Assembly: GCA_945901665.1 (NCBI GenBank)
Contig: CAMDLJ010000020.1
Span: 1-16,191, forward strand
Reading direction: 5' to 3'
Length of the DNA: 16,191 nucleotides
DNA from: Bordetella parapertussis
GTDB taxonomy: Bacteria > Pseudomonadota > Gammaproteobacteria > Burkholderiales > Burkholderiaceae
Below the pieces are notes generated by a model, which worked only from the letters and a program-made list of their open reading frames with translations, searched no databases and was not told the DNA's origin. Below are positions 1 to 7,473 of the stretch, one piece after another. Numbering within the stretch: position 1 is the first letter of the stretch; every line of letters begins with the position of its first letter. The translations under genes were made by a program, and so were the position numbers.

Positions 1-719
1 AAATGCGTTTCGATTTGCGCCAAGGTTTTCCGCTGGTCACCACCAAAAAAGTGCATTTGAAATCCATCATCGTCGAGTTGCTGTGGTTCCTCACCGGGTC
101 GAGCAACAACAACTGGCTGACTGAGCGCGGCTGCACGATTTGGGACGAGTGGGCACGCGAAGACGGCGACTTGGGGCCGGTGAAAGGCGTGCAGTGGCGC
201 AGTTGGCCCACGCCCGAGGGCGGCCACATCGACCAAATCACCGAGGTCATCAAGACCTTGAAGAGCAACCCCGATTCACGCCGCATCATCGTGAGCGCTT
301 GGAACGTGGCCGACCTGTCCAAGATGGCCCTCATGCCTTGCCACGCCTTCTTCCAGTTTTATGTGGCACCGCCCACCACCGCTGGTGGCAAAGGCCAGCT
401 GAGTTGCCAGCTGTACCAACGCAGCGCCGACATTTTTTTGGGCGTGCCGTTCAACATCGCCAGCTACGCGCTGCTCACCCACATGGTGGCGCAGCAATGC
501 GACTTGGAGGTTGGCGACTTCATTTGGACCGGTGGCGACTGCCACATTTACAGCAACCACCACGAGCAAGTGGAGTTGCAACTGACGCGCTCGCCCTTCC
601 CCGCGCCCACGCTGCACATCAAGCGCAAACCTGAAACCATCTTCGACTACCAGTTTGAAGACTTTGAGGTGCGTGACTACCAGTGCCACCCTGGCATCAA
701 GGCACCGGTGGCGGTGTGA
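1..719 (+). CDS. thyA: Thymidylate synthase, 5' end cut by window edge
   Basis: ThyA methylates dUMP to dTMP with 5,10-methylene-THF and releases dihydrofolate, in the cytoplasm. The visible 238 residues align without gaps at the start to E. coli ThyA from Met34, so about 33 N-terminal residues lie off the window; the ATG at 3 is an internal Met, not the start. Clear family blocks are [26 protein letters not shown] (residues 91-101 of the fragment), the active-site [11 protein letters not shown] with Cys113 (E. coli Cys146), [21 protein letters not shown] and the C-terminus GIKAPVAV. A short Gly-rich insertion (PPTTAGGKG) precedes the CQLYQRS block. The oddity is GPVKGVQWR: Lys61 replaces the Tyr that equals E. 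coli Tyr94. The rest of the gene looks intact. It is followed by a permease and folA, the partner enzyme that recycles dihydrofolate. Identity is certain; full activity is less so because of Lys61. Confidence 0.97.
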   Translation, partial: MRFDLRQGFPLVTTKKVHLKSIIVELLWFLTGSSNNNWLTERGCTIWDEWAREDGDLGPVKGVQWRSWPTPEGGHIDQITEVIKTLKSNPDSRRIIVSAWNVADLSKMALMPCHAFFQFYVAPPTTAGGKGQLSCQLYQRSADIFLGVPFNIASYALLTHMVAQQCDLEVGDFIWTGGDCHIYSNHHEQVELQLTRSPFPAPTLHIKRKPETIFDYQFEDFEVRDYQCHPGIKAPVAV

Positions 720-1627
720 CTCAACGTCAAAACGTCATCAGCCGAGAGCAACTCATCGGCCTGGTGGCGCTGACCCTGATGTGGGGCCTGAATTGGCCCA
801 TGATGAAGCTCTCCTTGCGCGAGTTGCCCGCGCTGTACTTTCGCTCCATCACCATGGCCTTGGGGGCTGCATGGTTGTGTGCGTATTACATGCGCCAGGG
901 CGTGCGCATGTGGCCTCAGGGGCGCGAGTGGCGCGACATCGCGGTCTTGGGTGTGCCCAATATGTTGTTGTGGCACACCTTTGCCATCTTGGGGGTGCAA
1001 GCCCTGCCCTCTGGCCGCGCCTCGACCCTGGGGTTCACCATGCCGGTGTGGACAGTGGTGTTGGGCGCTGTGTTCATGGGCTTGGCCTTGAGTTGGCGCA
1101 GCGCAGCGGCCGTGGTGGCGGCCTTGGCCGGTATCGGCCTCTTGATCAGCCACGAACTGAACGCCCTGCAAGGCCAGCCCATGGGGGTGTTGTGGATGGA
1201 GTTGGGTGCCATCAGTTGGGGCTTGGGCACCTTGCTGATGCGCCGCGTGCAAAGCACCCTGCCGGTGCAAGCGCTAACGGTGTGGATGATGCTGCTCAGC
1301 AGCCCGTTTATTTTTGTCGCGGCGCTGGGCAGCGAGAGCTGGCAGCCTTGGAATTTGTCGACCTGGGGTTGGGTCAGCGTGGCCTATGCGGTGCTGATCA
1401 ACTACGGCTTTGCCCAAATCATTTGGTTTGGCATGGCGCGCGATTTGCCCGCGTCCACCAGCGCCATGAGCATCATGGCCGTGCCCGTGGTGGGCACCTT
1501 GTGCGCCACGGTGGTGGTGGGCGAAATCCCGCACTGGCAAGATTACGCAGCCATGGCCTGTGTGCTGGTGGCCATTGCAGCGGTGCTGCTGCCACACCGA
1601 CCTACCAAAGCCCTGACCACCAACTGA
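716..1627 (+). CDS. EamA/DMT-family inner-membrane transporter
   Basis: This is a probable exporter of small metabolites from the drug/metabolite transporter superfamily. The 303-residue product is very hydrophobic and shows the two EamA repeats (roughly residues 12-145 and 157-293), each about five membrane segments. The first segment carries the typical [10 protein letters not shown] pattern, and SGRAS at 99-103 matches the end of a family loop. Substrate cannot be read from sequence. Start choice: the GTG at 716 overlaps the thyA stop as GTGA, which suits translational coupling; another in-frame GTG at 683 would overlap thyA by 37 bases and adds an unlikely Pro/Gly-rich head. No strong ribosome binding site precedes either. 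It sits between thyA and folA with a 7-base gap to folA, so it is probably co-transcribed with them. A link to folates or nucleosides is only a guess from position. Confidence 0.88.
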   Translation: MTQRQNVISREQLIGLVALTLMWGLNWPMMKLSLRELPALYFRSITMALGAAWLCAYYMRQGVRMWPQGREWRDIAVLGVPNMLLWHTFAILGVQALPSGRASTLGFTMPVWTVVLGAVFMGLALSWRSAAAVVAALAGIGLLISHELNALQGQPMGVLWMELGAISWGLGTLLMRRVQSTLPVQALTVWMMLLSSPFIFVAALGSESWQPWNLSTWGWVSVAYAVLINYGFAQIIWFGMARDLPASTSAMSIMAVPVVGTLCATVVVGEIPHWQDYAAMACVLVAIAAVLLPHRPTKALTTN

Positions 1628-1634
1628 AGCCACC

Positions 1635-2117
1635 ATGGAACTCAAACTCATTTATGCGCGATCGCGCAACGGCGTGATTGGCCGCGATGGCCAATTGCCG
1701 TGGCACTTGCCCGCCGATTTGGCGCACTTCAAGCAAACCACTTTGGGACAAGCGGTGGTGATGGGGCGCAAAACCTGGGACTCATTGCCTGAGCGCTTCC
1801 GCCCCCTGCCGGGTCGCAGCAACATCGTGATCACGCGCCAAAAAGACTGGCAAGCCCCTGGGGCCTTGGTGGCGCATTCACTCGACCAAGCCATGTCCCT
1901 TTGCCCCGAACCTGGGCCTTTGTGGGTCATCGGTGGGGCCGAAATTTACGCTCAGGCTTTGCCGCTGGCCAGCACGGTGGTGGTGACCGAGATTGACTTG
2001 GAGGTGCAAGGTGACGCCCATGCACCCCTATTGGGCGCCGAATGGAAAGAAATGTCACGGCAATTTCACCCCATCGAGGGAGGATTGAGTTACAGCTTTG
2101 TCCGTTACCACAAATAA
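1635..2117 (+). CDS. folA: Dihydrofolate reductase
   Basis: FolA reduces dihydrofolate to tetrahydrofolate with NADPH and so closes the cycle opened by ThyA; it is the target of trimethoprim. The 160-residue length is typical for the bacterial enzyme. Visible signatures are NGVIG (12-16), LPWHLPADL (21-29) with Trp23 and the catalytic acid Asp28 (E. coli Asp27), the NADPH-binding MGRKTWDSLP (43-52), LPGRSNIVITR, and WVIGGAEIYAQALP near residue 100. The ATG at 1635 lies 7 bases after the permease stop, with a weak TGAAG element just upstream, in keeping with a thyA-permease-folA operon. Nothing looks damaged. Confidence 0.97.
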   Translation: MELKLIYARSRNGVIGRDGQLPWHLPADLAHFKQTTLGQAVVMGRKTWDSLPERFRPLPGRSNIVITRQKDWQAPGALVAHSLDQAMSLCPEPGPLWVIGGAEIYAQALPLASTVVVTEIDLEVQGDAHAPLLGAEWKEMSRQFHPIEGGLSYSFVRYHK

Positions 2118-2127
2118 GAGTTTCCCC

Positions 2128-2289
2128 ATGTCTGGTTCAGGTTTTCACGTTCACGGCCCCCACGATCATGATTTGGAGCACGCTGCACAGCATGGCAATC
2201 CAGTAGGAGACGCCCAGACCAATGGGGGCCCGTACAAATACAAATCGGCCATCGTGGGCATTGGCGCCTTGGCAGTGGCCCACATCTGA
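2128..2289 (+). pseudogene. Short His-rich ORF, probable DUF4337 remnant with internal deletion
   Basis: This 53-residue ORF begins 10 bases after folA. Its start, MSGSGFHVHGPHDHDLEHA, matches what I recall as the conserved opening of DUF4337 membrane proteins in related Burkholderiales, which are normally close to 200 residues. The predicted membrane segment after the head and the central coiled coil with its NQWNYYQ-like motif are absent. Instead a polar linker leads directly to a short hydrophobic tail (SAIVGIGALAVAHI) that resembles the final membrane segment of such proteins. The simplest reading is an in-frame deletion of the middle. The frame is open to a TGA at 2287-2289, so a short peptide may still be made. 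The family assignment comes from memory of the N-terminus and could be wrong; a genuine small protein is the alternative. Confidence 0.4.
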
Positions 2290-2323
2290 ACACTGGAAAC
2301 AACTGACCCCTGGTCTCCATGTG

Positions 2324-2345
2324 CTGGGCGGCACAGCCCGCCCAG
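2324..2345. terminator. Stem-loop between convergent genes, possible terminator
   Basis: Arms CTGGGCGG (2324-2331) and CCGCCCAG (2338-2345) pair perfectly across a 6-base loop. The stem lies between the DUF4337 remnant (plus) and the 3' end of the small membrane-protein gene (minus), where a shared terminator is expected. Neither strand has a clear T-tract after the stem, so intrinsic termination is uncertain. Confidence 0.35.
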
Positions 2346-2357
2346 AGATGGCCAGGT

Positions 2358-2576
2358 TTAGGCGCGGCGCGGGGTCAAACCCTTGCGGCCTTCGATGCGC
2401 GCCTTGCGCAGGTATTTTTGTTTTTCGTTGTTCACATACACCTCGGCGATGGGGGCGACCAGGCTGGCCAACAGGTGCAGCAGGTACATGCCAATGAGCA
2501 AGGGCGACATGAACAAAGCCAGCACGGCAAATGCCCAGTTGTTTTGGCAATAAGCCCAAATATCGGAAAACTTCAT
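2358..2576 (-). CDS. Small membrane protein of unknown function
   Basis: The 72-residue product starts MKFSDIWAYCQNNWAF, has one long hydrophobic region (about residues 14-42), which may cross the membrane once or form a hairpin, and ends in a strongly basic tail (NEKQKYLRKARIEGRKG...RRA) likely to stay in the cytoplasm. I do not recognise a family. It looks real: AGGAG (complement of 2583-2587) sits 6 bases before the ATG, the frame is clean, and it follows the adhesin-E-like gene on the same strand by 54 bases. It may be the last gene of a three-gene minus-strand unit. Confidence 0.7.
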   Translation of the reverse strand: MKFSDIWAYCQNNWAFAVLALFMSPLLIGMYLLHLLASLVAPIAEVYVNNEKQKYLRKARIEGRKGLTPRRA

Positions 2577-2630
2577 GGCAATCTCCTGCGTGCGTGCATC
2601 TCAACGGACATCAGGCGCCAAGCCAAAACG

Positions 2631-3002
2631 TCATTTGTGACACACAATTTTGAAAACCGCCTCGGCCACAGAGTCTGTTTGGATGGGGTACCAGTTGCCG
2701 CTGACAGAATTTCGAAAAACCACCTGGCCTTCGGCCATGGGCTCTGAAAACGAAGAAAAAGCCAAAGTGCGGCGCTTTTTGAGCTTGCACTCGTACTCCA
2801 CCAGCAAGCGGCGCGATTGCGCCCCCAGCTTGTTTTTCTTCTTCATGTCGATCAACTGCAATACCTTGGGGTTGGCCCCCTCGGTATAGATTTTTTCGCG
2901 GTCGATATAGACCACTGCGGTTTGGGTCTCGTCGACCTCCTCCCAAGCAGCGGTAGCTGGCAGCACCCAGCACATGATCCATATCGACAACAAAAACCTC
3001 AT
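2631..3002 (-). CDS. Secreted surface-adhesin protein E-like domain protein
   Basis: The 123-residue product has a signal peptide (MRFLLSIWIMCWVLPATA, cleavage near residue 18-19) and a compact beta-rich domain. WEEVDETQTAVVYIDREKI, the later VEYECKLKKRRTLAFSSFSE and the ending AVFKIVCHK follow the pattern of the surface-adhesin protein E domain (PF16747-like), including the paired Cys near 72 and 121 that probably form a disulfide. These proteins are exported to periplasm or surface; most have no proven adhesive role. Start choice: an in-frame start at 3131 exists, but the ATG at 3002 has GGAGG 6 bases upstream (complement of 3009-3013) and opens straight into the signal peptide. Family assignment is from pattern memory, moderately sure. 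Confidence 0.78.
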   Translation of the reverse strand: MRFLLSIWIMCWVLPATAAWEEVDETQTAVVYIDREKIYTEGANPKVLQLIDMKKKNKLGAQSRRLLVEYECKLKKRRTLAFSSFSEPMAEGQVVFRNSVSGNWYPIQTDSVAEAVFKIVCHK

Positions 3003-3083
3003 CCAACACCTCCACAAGGGAACACAGCCCACCATAGCCAGGCATCGTAACCAATGTATCGGCACCAATAAAGGGAAGTTGAG

Positions 3084-3102
3084 TCGGGCTGCTGTTGCCC
3101 GA
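3084..3102 (-). terminator. Weak stem-loop after the 224-residue gene
   Basis: TCGGGC (3084-3089) and GCCCGA (3097-3102) pair around a 7-base loop, 25 bases beyond the stop of the gene ending at 3128 and before the start of the adhesin-E-like gene at 3002. On the minus strand a loosely T/C-rich stretch follows, but there is no proper T-tract. It may be a partial terminator or an mRNA processing element. Confidence 0.25.
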
Positions 3103-3127
3103 GTGGCCCATCCTGGCGGCCGGTGTT

Positions 3128-3802
3128 TCACTCCCCGGCGTAGACGGCCAGGTCAGGGGCGGCAAAGTTGAGCAAGGTCAGCATGTGGTTGATCGTCAAA
3201 CACACCGAATACAAGCCCAGTGCCCCATCGGCTTCGAGGCCAAAGCCCAAAAAGCAGCCCGATGACAACACGCACACCGCGTCTGGGCGCTCCGACTCGG
3301 GGATGGCCATCCACCAGCGCTGCAAATCTTCCAACTCATCTGGCCCTTGGAAAAAAACCACCATCACCGGCACCCGCTCAGACGGCGCGCCCTGGTACTT
3401 GATGGTGGGCTTGATATCGCGACGCAATTGTTTGATGTGGGAGCACAACTCCCGCAAGCCCGCATCGTCATCCCCCGGTTGATCGGCGACTTCCATCACC
3501 AGCGCCACGGCCTCGGCCAATACCAAGCGACTGGTGCCATCGTGCAGGGGAAAACTGGGCATGAAGCCGTGCTCAATGATGAGGTTGAGTTGCTCGGTCA
3601 ACACGCCCGTGGCGTCGGTGATGCGGCCTGAGGTGAAGCGCCGGTGGGCTGAAAACAAGGGCCGCAAAAACTGCTCGATCAACACCCGGCGCATATCCGC
3701 CACATGCCCCAGGTCTTTGGGATCGAGTTGGGCGTAGGCGGTCAAGACCTGGTCTTGCACCGCCAAGAGCCGGTCGATGAGGTAGGGGTTGGCTTTGGTC
3801 AT
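3128..3802 (-). CDS. Uncharacterised 224-residue cytoplasmic protein
   Basis: I do not recognise this protein. It has no signal peptide and no membrane segment. The first 80 residues look helical and amphipathic (YLIDRLLAVQDQVLTAYAQLD, then IEQFLRPLFSAHRRF). The middle has an acidic run PGDDDAG (109-115) followed by a basic helix IKQLRRDIKPTIKY. The C-terminal part alternates strands and turns (VPVMVVFFQGP, PDAVCVLSSGCFLGFGLEADG), which suggests an alpha/beta or alpha+beta fold. Start choice: ATG at 3802; a TTG at 3814 is also in frame but less likely. No good ribosome binding site is visible; the leader is AT-rich with a CAAATG/CATTTG palindrome just upstream. It is divergent from xth and upstream of two small genes on its own strand, separated by 125 bases. 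It is coding by length and clean composition; function unknown. Confidence 0.72.
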   Translation of the reverse strand: MTKANPYLIDRLLAVQDQVLTAYAQLDPKDLGHVADMRRVLIEQFLRPLFSAHRRFTSGRITDATGVLTEQLNLIIEHGFMPSFPLHDGTSRLVLAEAVALVMEVADQPGDDDAGLRELCSHIKQLRRDIKPTIKYQGAPSERVPVMVVFFQGPDELEDLQRWWMAIPESERPDAVCVLSSGCFLGFGLEADGALGLYSVCLTINHMLTLLNFAAPDLAVYAGE

Positions 3803-3811
3803 ATATATTTT

Positions 3812-3827
3812 CAAATGGTCACATTTG
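3812..3827. promoter_or_regulatory. Palindrome in divergent promoter region, possible operator
   Basis: CAAATG (3812-3817) and CATTTG (3822-3827) are perfect inverted repeats around GTCA. The palindrome sits 10 bases upstream of the ATG of the unknown minus-strand gene, in the AT-rich spacer shared with xth, so it could be a repressor site or a hairpin in the leader. The AT-rich setting makes a chance palindrome possible. Confidence 0.3.
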
Positions 3828-3880
3828 TTGACATATTAAAGGATGCCTGATGCATCGACCGGGCTGCGCCAATCTTTATC

Positions 3881-3886
3881 TATGAT
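3881..3886 (+). promoter_or_regulatory. Possible -10 element for xth
   Basis: TATGAT is one base from the sigma-70 -10 consensus and would place transcription start near 3893, giving a leader of about 36 bases before the xth ATG. No convincing -35 lies 16-18 bases upstream; a TTGACA at 3828-3833 is too far away to pair with it. Confidence 0.3.
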
Positions 3887-3928
3887 GCACAAGCTTTGCC
3901 GCTTGGCCCCCACTTTGAAGACCTCCCC

Positions 3929-4717
3929 ATGAAACTTGCGACCTGGAACGTCAACTCCCTGAATGTGCGCCTGCCCCAGGTGCTGGATTGGCTACAGGCC
4001 CAGTCAACCGATGCGCCCATCGATGTGTTGGCCTTGCAAGAAACCAAGATGACCGACGACAAGTTTCCGCGCGCCGAGATAGAAGCCAGCGGCCACCACG
4101 TTGCCTACTTTGGCCAAAAAACGTACAACGGCGTGGCCTTGATCAGCCGCCACCCCGTGCAAGATGTGGTGAACAACATTCCCGGTTTTGAAGACGACAT
4201 GGCGCGGGTCATCAGCGCCACGGTGCAAGGCGTGCGGGTGATGGGTGCTTACTTTCCCAACGGCCAAGCGCCTGACAGCGACAAGTTTGTGTACAAAATG
4301 CGCTGGCTCGAGGCCTTGCACCAATACGTGCTGGCCAGTTTGCAAACCCACCCCCAGTTGGTGCTGATGGGCGACTTCAACATCACCTGGGACGATCAGG
4401 ATGTCTGGGACCCGGTGGGCTTGGCCGGCACCATCCACTGCACCGATGCCGAGCGCGCCCATTTCAAAAACTTGTTGGACCTGGGGCTGGTGGACGCGTT
4501 TCGACAATTCGAACAGCCCGAAAAGAGTTACTCGTGGTGGGACTACCGAGAGTTTGGCTTTCGGCGCAACCGGGGCCTGCGCATTGACCACATTTTGGTC
4601 TCACAGGCGCTGAAAGGTCAGCTCAGCGCTTGCACCATCGACAAGGCCCCGCGCAAGAACGAGCGCCCCAGCGACCACACGCCGGTGGTGGTGGATATCG
4701 CGCTACCCCAAGGCTGA
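3929..4717 (+). CDS. xth: Exodeoxyribonuclease III (AP endonuclease)
   Basis: This Mg2+-dependent exonuclease III/AP endonuclease cleaves abasic sites and trims 3' blocks in base-excision repair. The 262-residue length fits the family (E. coli Xth is 268). All expected catalytic elements are visible: WNVNSLN (6-12), LQETK with Glu38, GAYFPNG with Tyr108, MGDFNI with Asp149 and Asn151, RGLRIDHIL with Asp220, and RPSDHTP with Asp249-His250. The ATG at 3929 is chosen because the protein then begins MKLATWNVNS as in homologues; an earlier in-frame start at 3896 adds an atypical head. A weak GAAG lies about 8 bases upstream. It stands alone on the plus strand, convergent with ntrC with only 21 bases between the ends. 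Paralogues exist in many betaproteobacteria, so xthA versus another copy cannot be decided here. Confidence 0.95.
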   Translation: MKLATWNVNSLNVRLPQVLDWLQAQSTDAPIDVLALQETKMTDDKFPRAEIEASGHHVAYFGQKTYNGVALISRHPVQDVVNNIPGFEDDMARVISATVQGVRVMGAYFPNGQAPDSDKFVYKMRWLEALHQYVLASLQTHPQLVLMGDFNITWDDQDVWDPVGLAGTIHCTDAERAHFKNLLDLGLVDAFRQFEQPEKSYSWWDYREFGFRRNRGLRIDHILVSQALKGQLSACTIDKAPRKNERPSDHTPVVVDIALPQG

Positions 4718-4738
4718 GGGTAGGCCGCGCGGCAGGTG

Positions 4739-6337
4739 TCAGTCGTCCAAGCCGAGTTCTTGGATTTTGCGGGTGATGGTGTTGCGCCCAATGCCCAGTT
4801 TGACAGCGGCCTCGATGCGCCTGCCACGGGTGTTGGCCAGCGCAGCCATGATGAGCTTGGATTCAAAGCGCCGTGTCAAAGCGTCCCACACATCCGTGCG
4901 CCCCGACAACAGCAAGTCCATGGCTTCTGCTTCCAAACCCAACTCCCAATCGGCGCCGGGCATGTTGAGGACGCCAGATCGGGTCGGGGCAGTGGCCGCC
5001 AAGGGTGTTGAAACAGGCGCGCTATAGACAATATCGCCATGGCCATTCAGTGCACTGGGCAAGGTCGCCTCCATGGCCAGGCCTTCCACGCCGTTGGTGC
5101 GCAGCGTCTCTGCAGGGGTGTGGCTGGCCAAGGAGACCCCCCTTGACGGTGCCCATGCGCCATCTTGGTTCGTGGCGTGCACCACTTCGGGGGGCAGGTC
5201 TTTGGGTTCAATGACTTGGGCCGGTGCCATCACTGTCAACCAGTGGCAGATATTCTCCAGTTGCCGCACATTGCCCGGAAACTGGAAGGCCGTCAAACAG
5301 GCTTGGGCCGCGTCAGAAATGCGTTTGGGCTCCACGCCCAACTGCTGGGCGCTTTGTTGCAAGAAGTGGCGCGTCAGCACAGGGATGTCTTCCACCCGTT
5401 CGCGCAAAGCGGGCAAGCGCAAACGAATGACGTTCAAGCGGTGGAACAAGTCTTCTCGGAAGGCCCCATCTTTGACGCGCAACTCCAAGTCTTGGTGAGT
5501 GGCAGCAATGACACGCACATTGGCCTTGATGGCGCTGTGCCCACCGACCCGGTAAAAACTGCCGTCGCTGAGCACCCGCAACAAGCGGGTTTGCAGGTCA
5601 AACGGCATGTCACCGATCTCATCCAAAAACAGGGTGCCACCTTCGGCTTGCTCAAAGCGGCCGCGGCGCATGCTTTGTGCACCGGTGAAGGCGCCGCGTT
5701 CGTGGCCGAACAATTCGCTCTCGAGCAAGTCTTTGGGAATGGCCGCGGTGTTGATCGCCACAAACGGACCTTGGGCGCGCGGTGAATGGCGGTGCAAGGC
5801 CTGCGCCACCAACTCTTTGCCACTGCCGGACTCGCCAGTGATCATCACCGTCACATGGCTTTGGCTCAAGCGCCCAATGGCGCGAAACACATCTTGCATG
5901 GCCGGGGCTTGGCCCAGCATTTCAGGGGCAGCTGCGGTGCCAATCGTGCCCACTTGTTCATGCTGACTTTCTTCCACCGCCCGCCGAATCAACTCCACCG
6001 CTTTGGGCAGGTCAAAGGGTTTGGGCAGGTATTCAAAAGCCCCACCTTGAAAGGCCGATACCGCGCTGTCGAGATCGGAAAACGCGGTCATGATGATGAC
6101 CGGCAAGCCTGGCATCAAGGTTTTGATGCGCGAGAGCAAATCCAAGCCTGAGCCTCCCGGCATGCGGATGTCACTCACCAAAACCTGAGGTTGCTGCTCC
6201 ACGTCCCCCGCCTCCAGGGCTTGCAGCACTTCGCGCGGACTGGAAAAACTGCGCGTGGGCATGTCCTCGCGAAGCAAAGCCCGCTCCAAGACAAAGCGGA
6301 TGGACTGGTCATCGTCCACGATCCAAATGGGTTTCAT
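4739..6337 (-). CDS. glnG: NtrC, sigma-54-dependent nitrogen response regulator
   Basis: NtrC activates sigma-54 promoters under nitrogen limitation after phosphorylation by NtrB. Domain order in 532 residues is receiver (about 1-120), AAA+ ATPase (about 138-370), linker and C-terminal Fis-type helix-turn-helix (about 490-530). The receiver has the acidic pocket Asp8/Asp9, phospho-acceptor Asp56 in SDIRMP, Thr84 and Lys106. The ATPase shows GESGSGKE (168-175), the sigma-54-contacting GAFTGA (215-220), GGTLFLDEIGDM (233-244) and FPGNVRQLEN (353-362), where the usual Trp before PGN is Phe. The recognition region reads GRRIEAAVKLGIGRNTITRKIQEL. The protein is about 60 residues longer than E. coli NtrC because of a Pro/Ala/Thr-rich linker (about 385-470). 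The start ATG at 6337 lies 53 bases after ntrB, so the pair is co-transcribed. Confidence 0.96.
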   Translation of the reverse strand: MKPIWIVDDDQSIRFVLERALLREDMPTRSFSSPREVLQALEAGDVEQQPQVLVSDIRMPGGSGLDLLSRIKTLMPGLPVIIMTAFSDLDSAVSAFQGGAFEYLPKPFDLPKAVELIRRAVEESQHEQVGTIGTAAAPEMLGQAPAMQDVFRAIGRLSQSHVTVMITGESGSGKELVAQALHRHSPRAQGPFVAINTAAIPKDLLESELFGHERGAFTGAQSMRRGRFEQAEGGTLFLDEIGDMPFDLQTRLLRVLSDGSFYRVGGHSAIKANVRVIAATHQDLELRVKDGAFREDLFHRLNVIRLRLPALRERVEDIPVLTRHFLQQSAQQLGVEPKRISDAAQACLTAFQFPGNVRQLENICHWLTVMAPAQVIEPKDLPPEVVHATNQDGAWAPSRGVSLASHTPAETLRTNGVEGLAMEATLPSALNGHGDIVYSAPVSTPLAATAPTRSGVLNMPGADWELGLEAEAMDLLLSGRTDVWDALTRRFESKLIMAALANTRGRRIEAAVKLGIGRNTITRKIQELGLDD

Positions 6338-6390
6338 ATCAACGCTTCACCTCAAGTCGGTCAGTGTTTGAGCACTGTTTGCACACATCT

Positions 6391-7473
6391 TCAGGGCAAT
6401 GGAATCATGATTTTGAAATCGGTCAAACCGGGCACGCTCTCGCACTCGATCAAGCCTTGGTGCTGCTGCACAAAAGTCTGGGCCAAATTCAAACCCAAAC
6501 CCGAGCCACCATCGCGGCCCGACACCAAAGGCGAAAACAACCTGTCTTTCAAACTCTCCGGGACTCCAGGCCCGTTGTCTACGACATGCAATTCCAATGC
6601 CAACCGAAAACGTTGCTTGCTCACCGTGATTTGTCGCGCCACCCGGGTGCGCAAAGTGATGACCGCGTCACCCTGGATGATGCGCTCACCCAAGGCCAAG
6701 GCGGCGTTGTGGGCAATATTGAGCACGGCTTGGATCAACTGCTCAAAGTCCCCCCGGAATTCGGGCAGCGAGGTGTCATAGTCGCGTTGCACCCGCAAGC
6801 CACGCGGAAACTCGGCCAAGATCAGCGATCGCACGCGCTCGCAAACCTCGTGGATGTTCACATCCGTCACCACATGGGGCCTGCGATGGGGTGCCAACAA
6901 GCGATCGACCAGGGTTTGCAAACGATCGGCCTCACGCACGATGACCTGGGTGTATTCGGTCAACTCGCGCGACTCGATCTCCATTTCCAGCAATTGCGCC
7001 GCCCCCCGAATGCCCCCCAAAGGGTTTTTGATTTCATGCGCCAGGTTGCGGATCAGCTCTTTGTTGGCCTGGGCCTGGCTGACCATGCGTTCTTCGCGGT
7101 CTTGGCGCGCCTGTTGCTCCTGGGGCAACAACTCGATCAGCACCTCATCGGCTTGCTCACCGGGCGCCACAATCACATGCACGGGCGTGGTTTCTTGGTT
7201 GGCGCGCAACAGCCTGGCGTCGTAGCGCAGGGCGGAAAAGCGGTATTTGTCGGCATCGTCCAGCGCCTGGGACAGGGTGTCTGCCTCGCTCAAAAAGTCC
7301 AGCAAGCTTGCGCCTTGCAAGGCGCGGCGGGACACCCCCAGCATGTCCTCCAATGCGGCGTTGGCAAAACACACCCGCGCATGGGCATCGACCACCGCCA
7401 CCAAGGTGGCCAGCATGTCAAAAGCCTGGTAACGCTGGGCCAGGGGCAAAGTGAGGGTTTTGTTCGCATTCAT
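6391..7473 (-). CDS. glnL: NtrB, nitrogen-sensing histidine kinase/phosphatase
   Basis: NtrB is a soluble histidine kinase that phosphorylates or dephosphorylates NtrC, switched by PII protein. The 360-residue product has an N-terminal PAS domain (about 15-120), with no membrane segments. The dimerisation/phosphotransfer H-box is IRNLAHEIKNPLGGIRGAAQ with phospho-acceptor His146. The ATPase domain follows with the N-box around Asn256 (LNIAHNA), DNGPGVPE (299-306) and DGGSGLGLNLAQ (321-332). All catalytic elements are present. Its start codon overlaps the stop of the upstream DUF4124 gene as ATGA (7470-7473), and its own ribosome binding site is poor, so it is probably translated by coupling. 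Confidence 0.96.
   Translation of the reverse strand: MNANKTLTLPLAQRYQAFDMLATLVAVVDAHARVCFANAALEDMLGVSRRALQGASLLDFLSEADTLSQALDDADKYRFSALRYDARLLRANQETTPVHVIVAPGEQADEVLIELLPQEQQARQDREERMVSQAQANKELIRNLAHEIKNPLGGIRGAAQLLEMEIESRELTEYTQVIVREADRLQTLVDRLLAPHRRPHVVTDVNIHEVCERVRSLILAEFPRGLRVQRDYDTSLPEFRGDFEQLIQAVLNIAHNAALALGERIIQGDAVITLRTRVARQITVSKQRFRLALELHVVDNGPGVPESLKDRLFSPLVSGRDGGSGLGLNLAQTFVQQHQGLIECESVPGLTDFKIMIPLP

Noticed and set aside
655..1677. Long plus-strand ORF (340 codons) across the EamA permease
   Set aside because: Its Ala/Gly/His/Arg-rich translation is a frame shadow; the other frame has a clear EamA protein.
2137..2604. Minus-strand ORF with a hydrophobic tail opposite the DUF4337 remnant
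   Set aside because: His, Asp and Glu codons read backwards give Met, Val, Ile and Leu, so the hydrophobic stretch is a by-product of the His-rich plus frame; it also overlaps the small membrane-protein gene in another frame.
3828..3856. TTGACA as a -35 box for xth
   Set aside because: No -10-like hexamer occurs 16-18 bases downstream; the TATGAT at 3881 is too far.
4703..4723. CTACCC/GGGTAG inverted repeat around the xth stop as terminator
   Set aside because: Only 6 base pairs with a 9-base loop and no T-tract; too weak to call.
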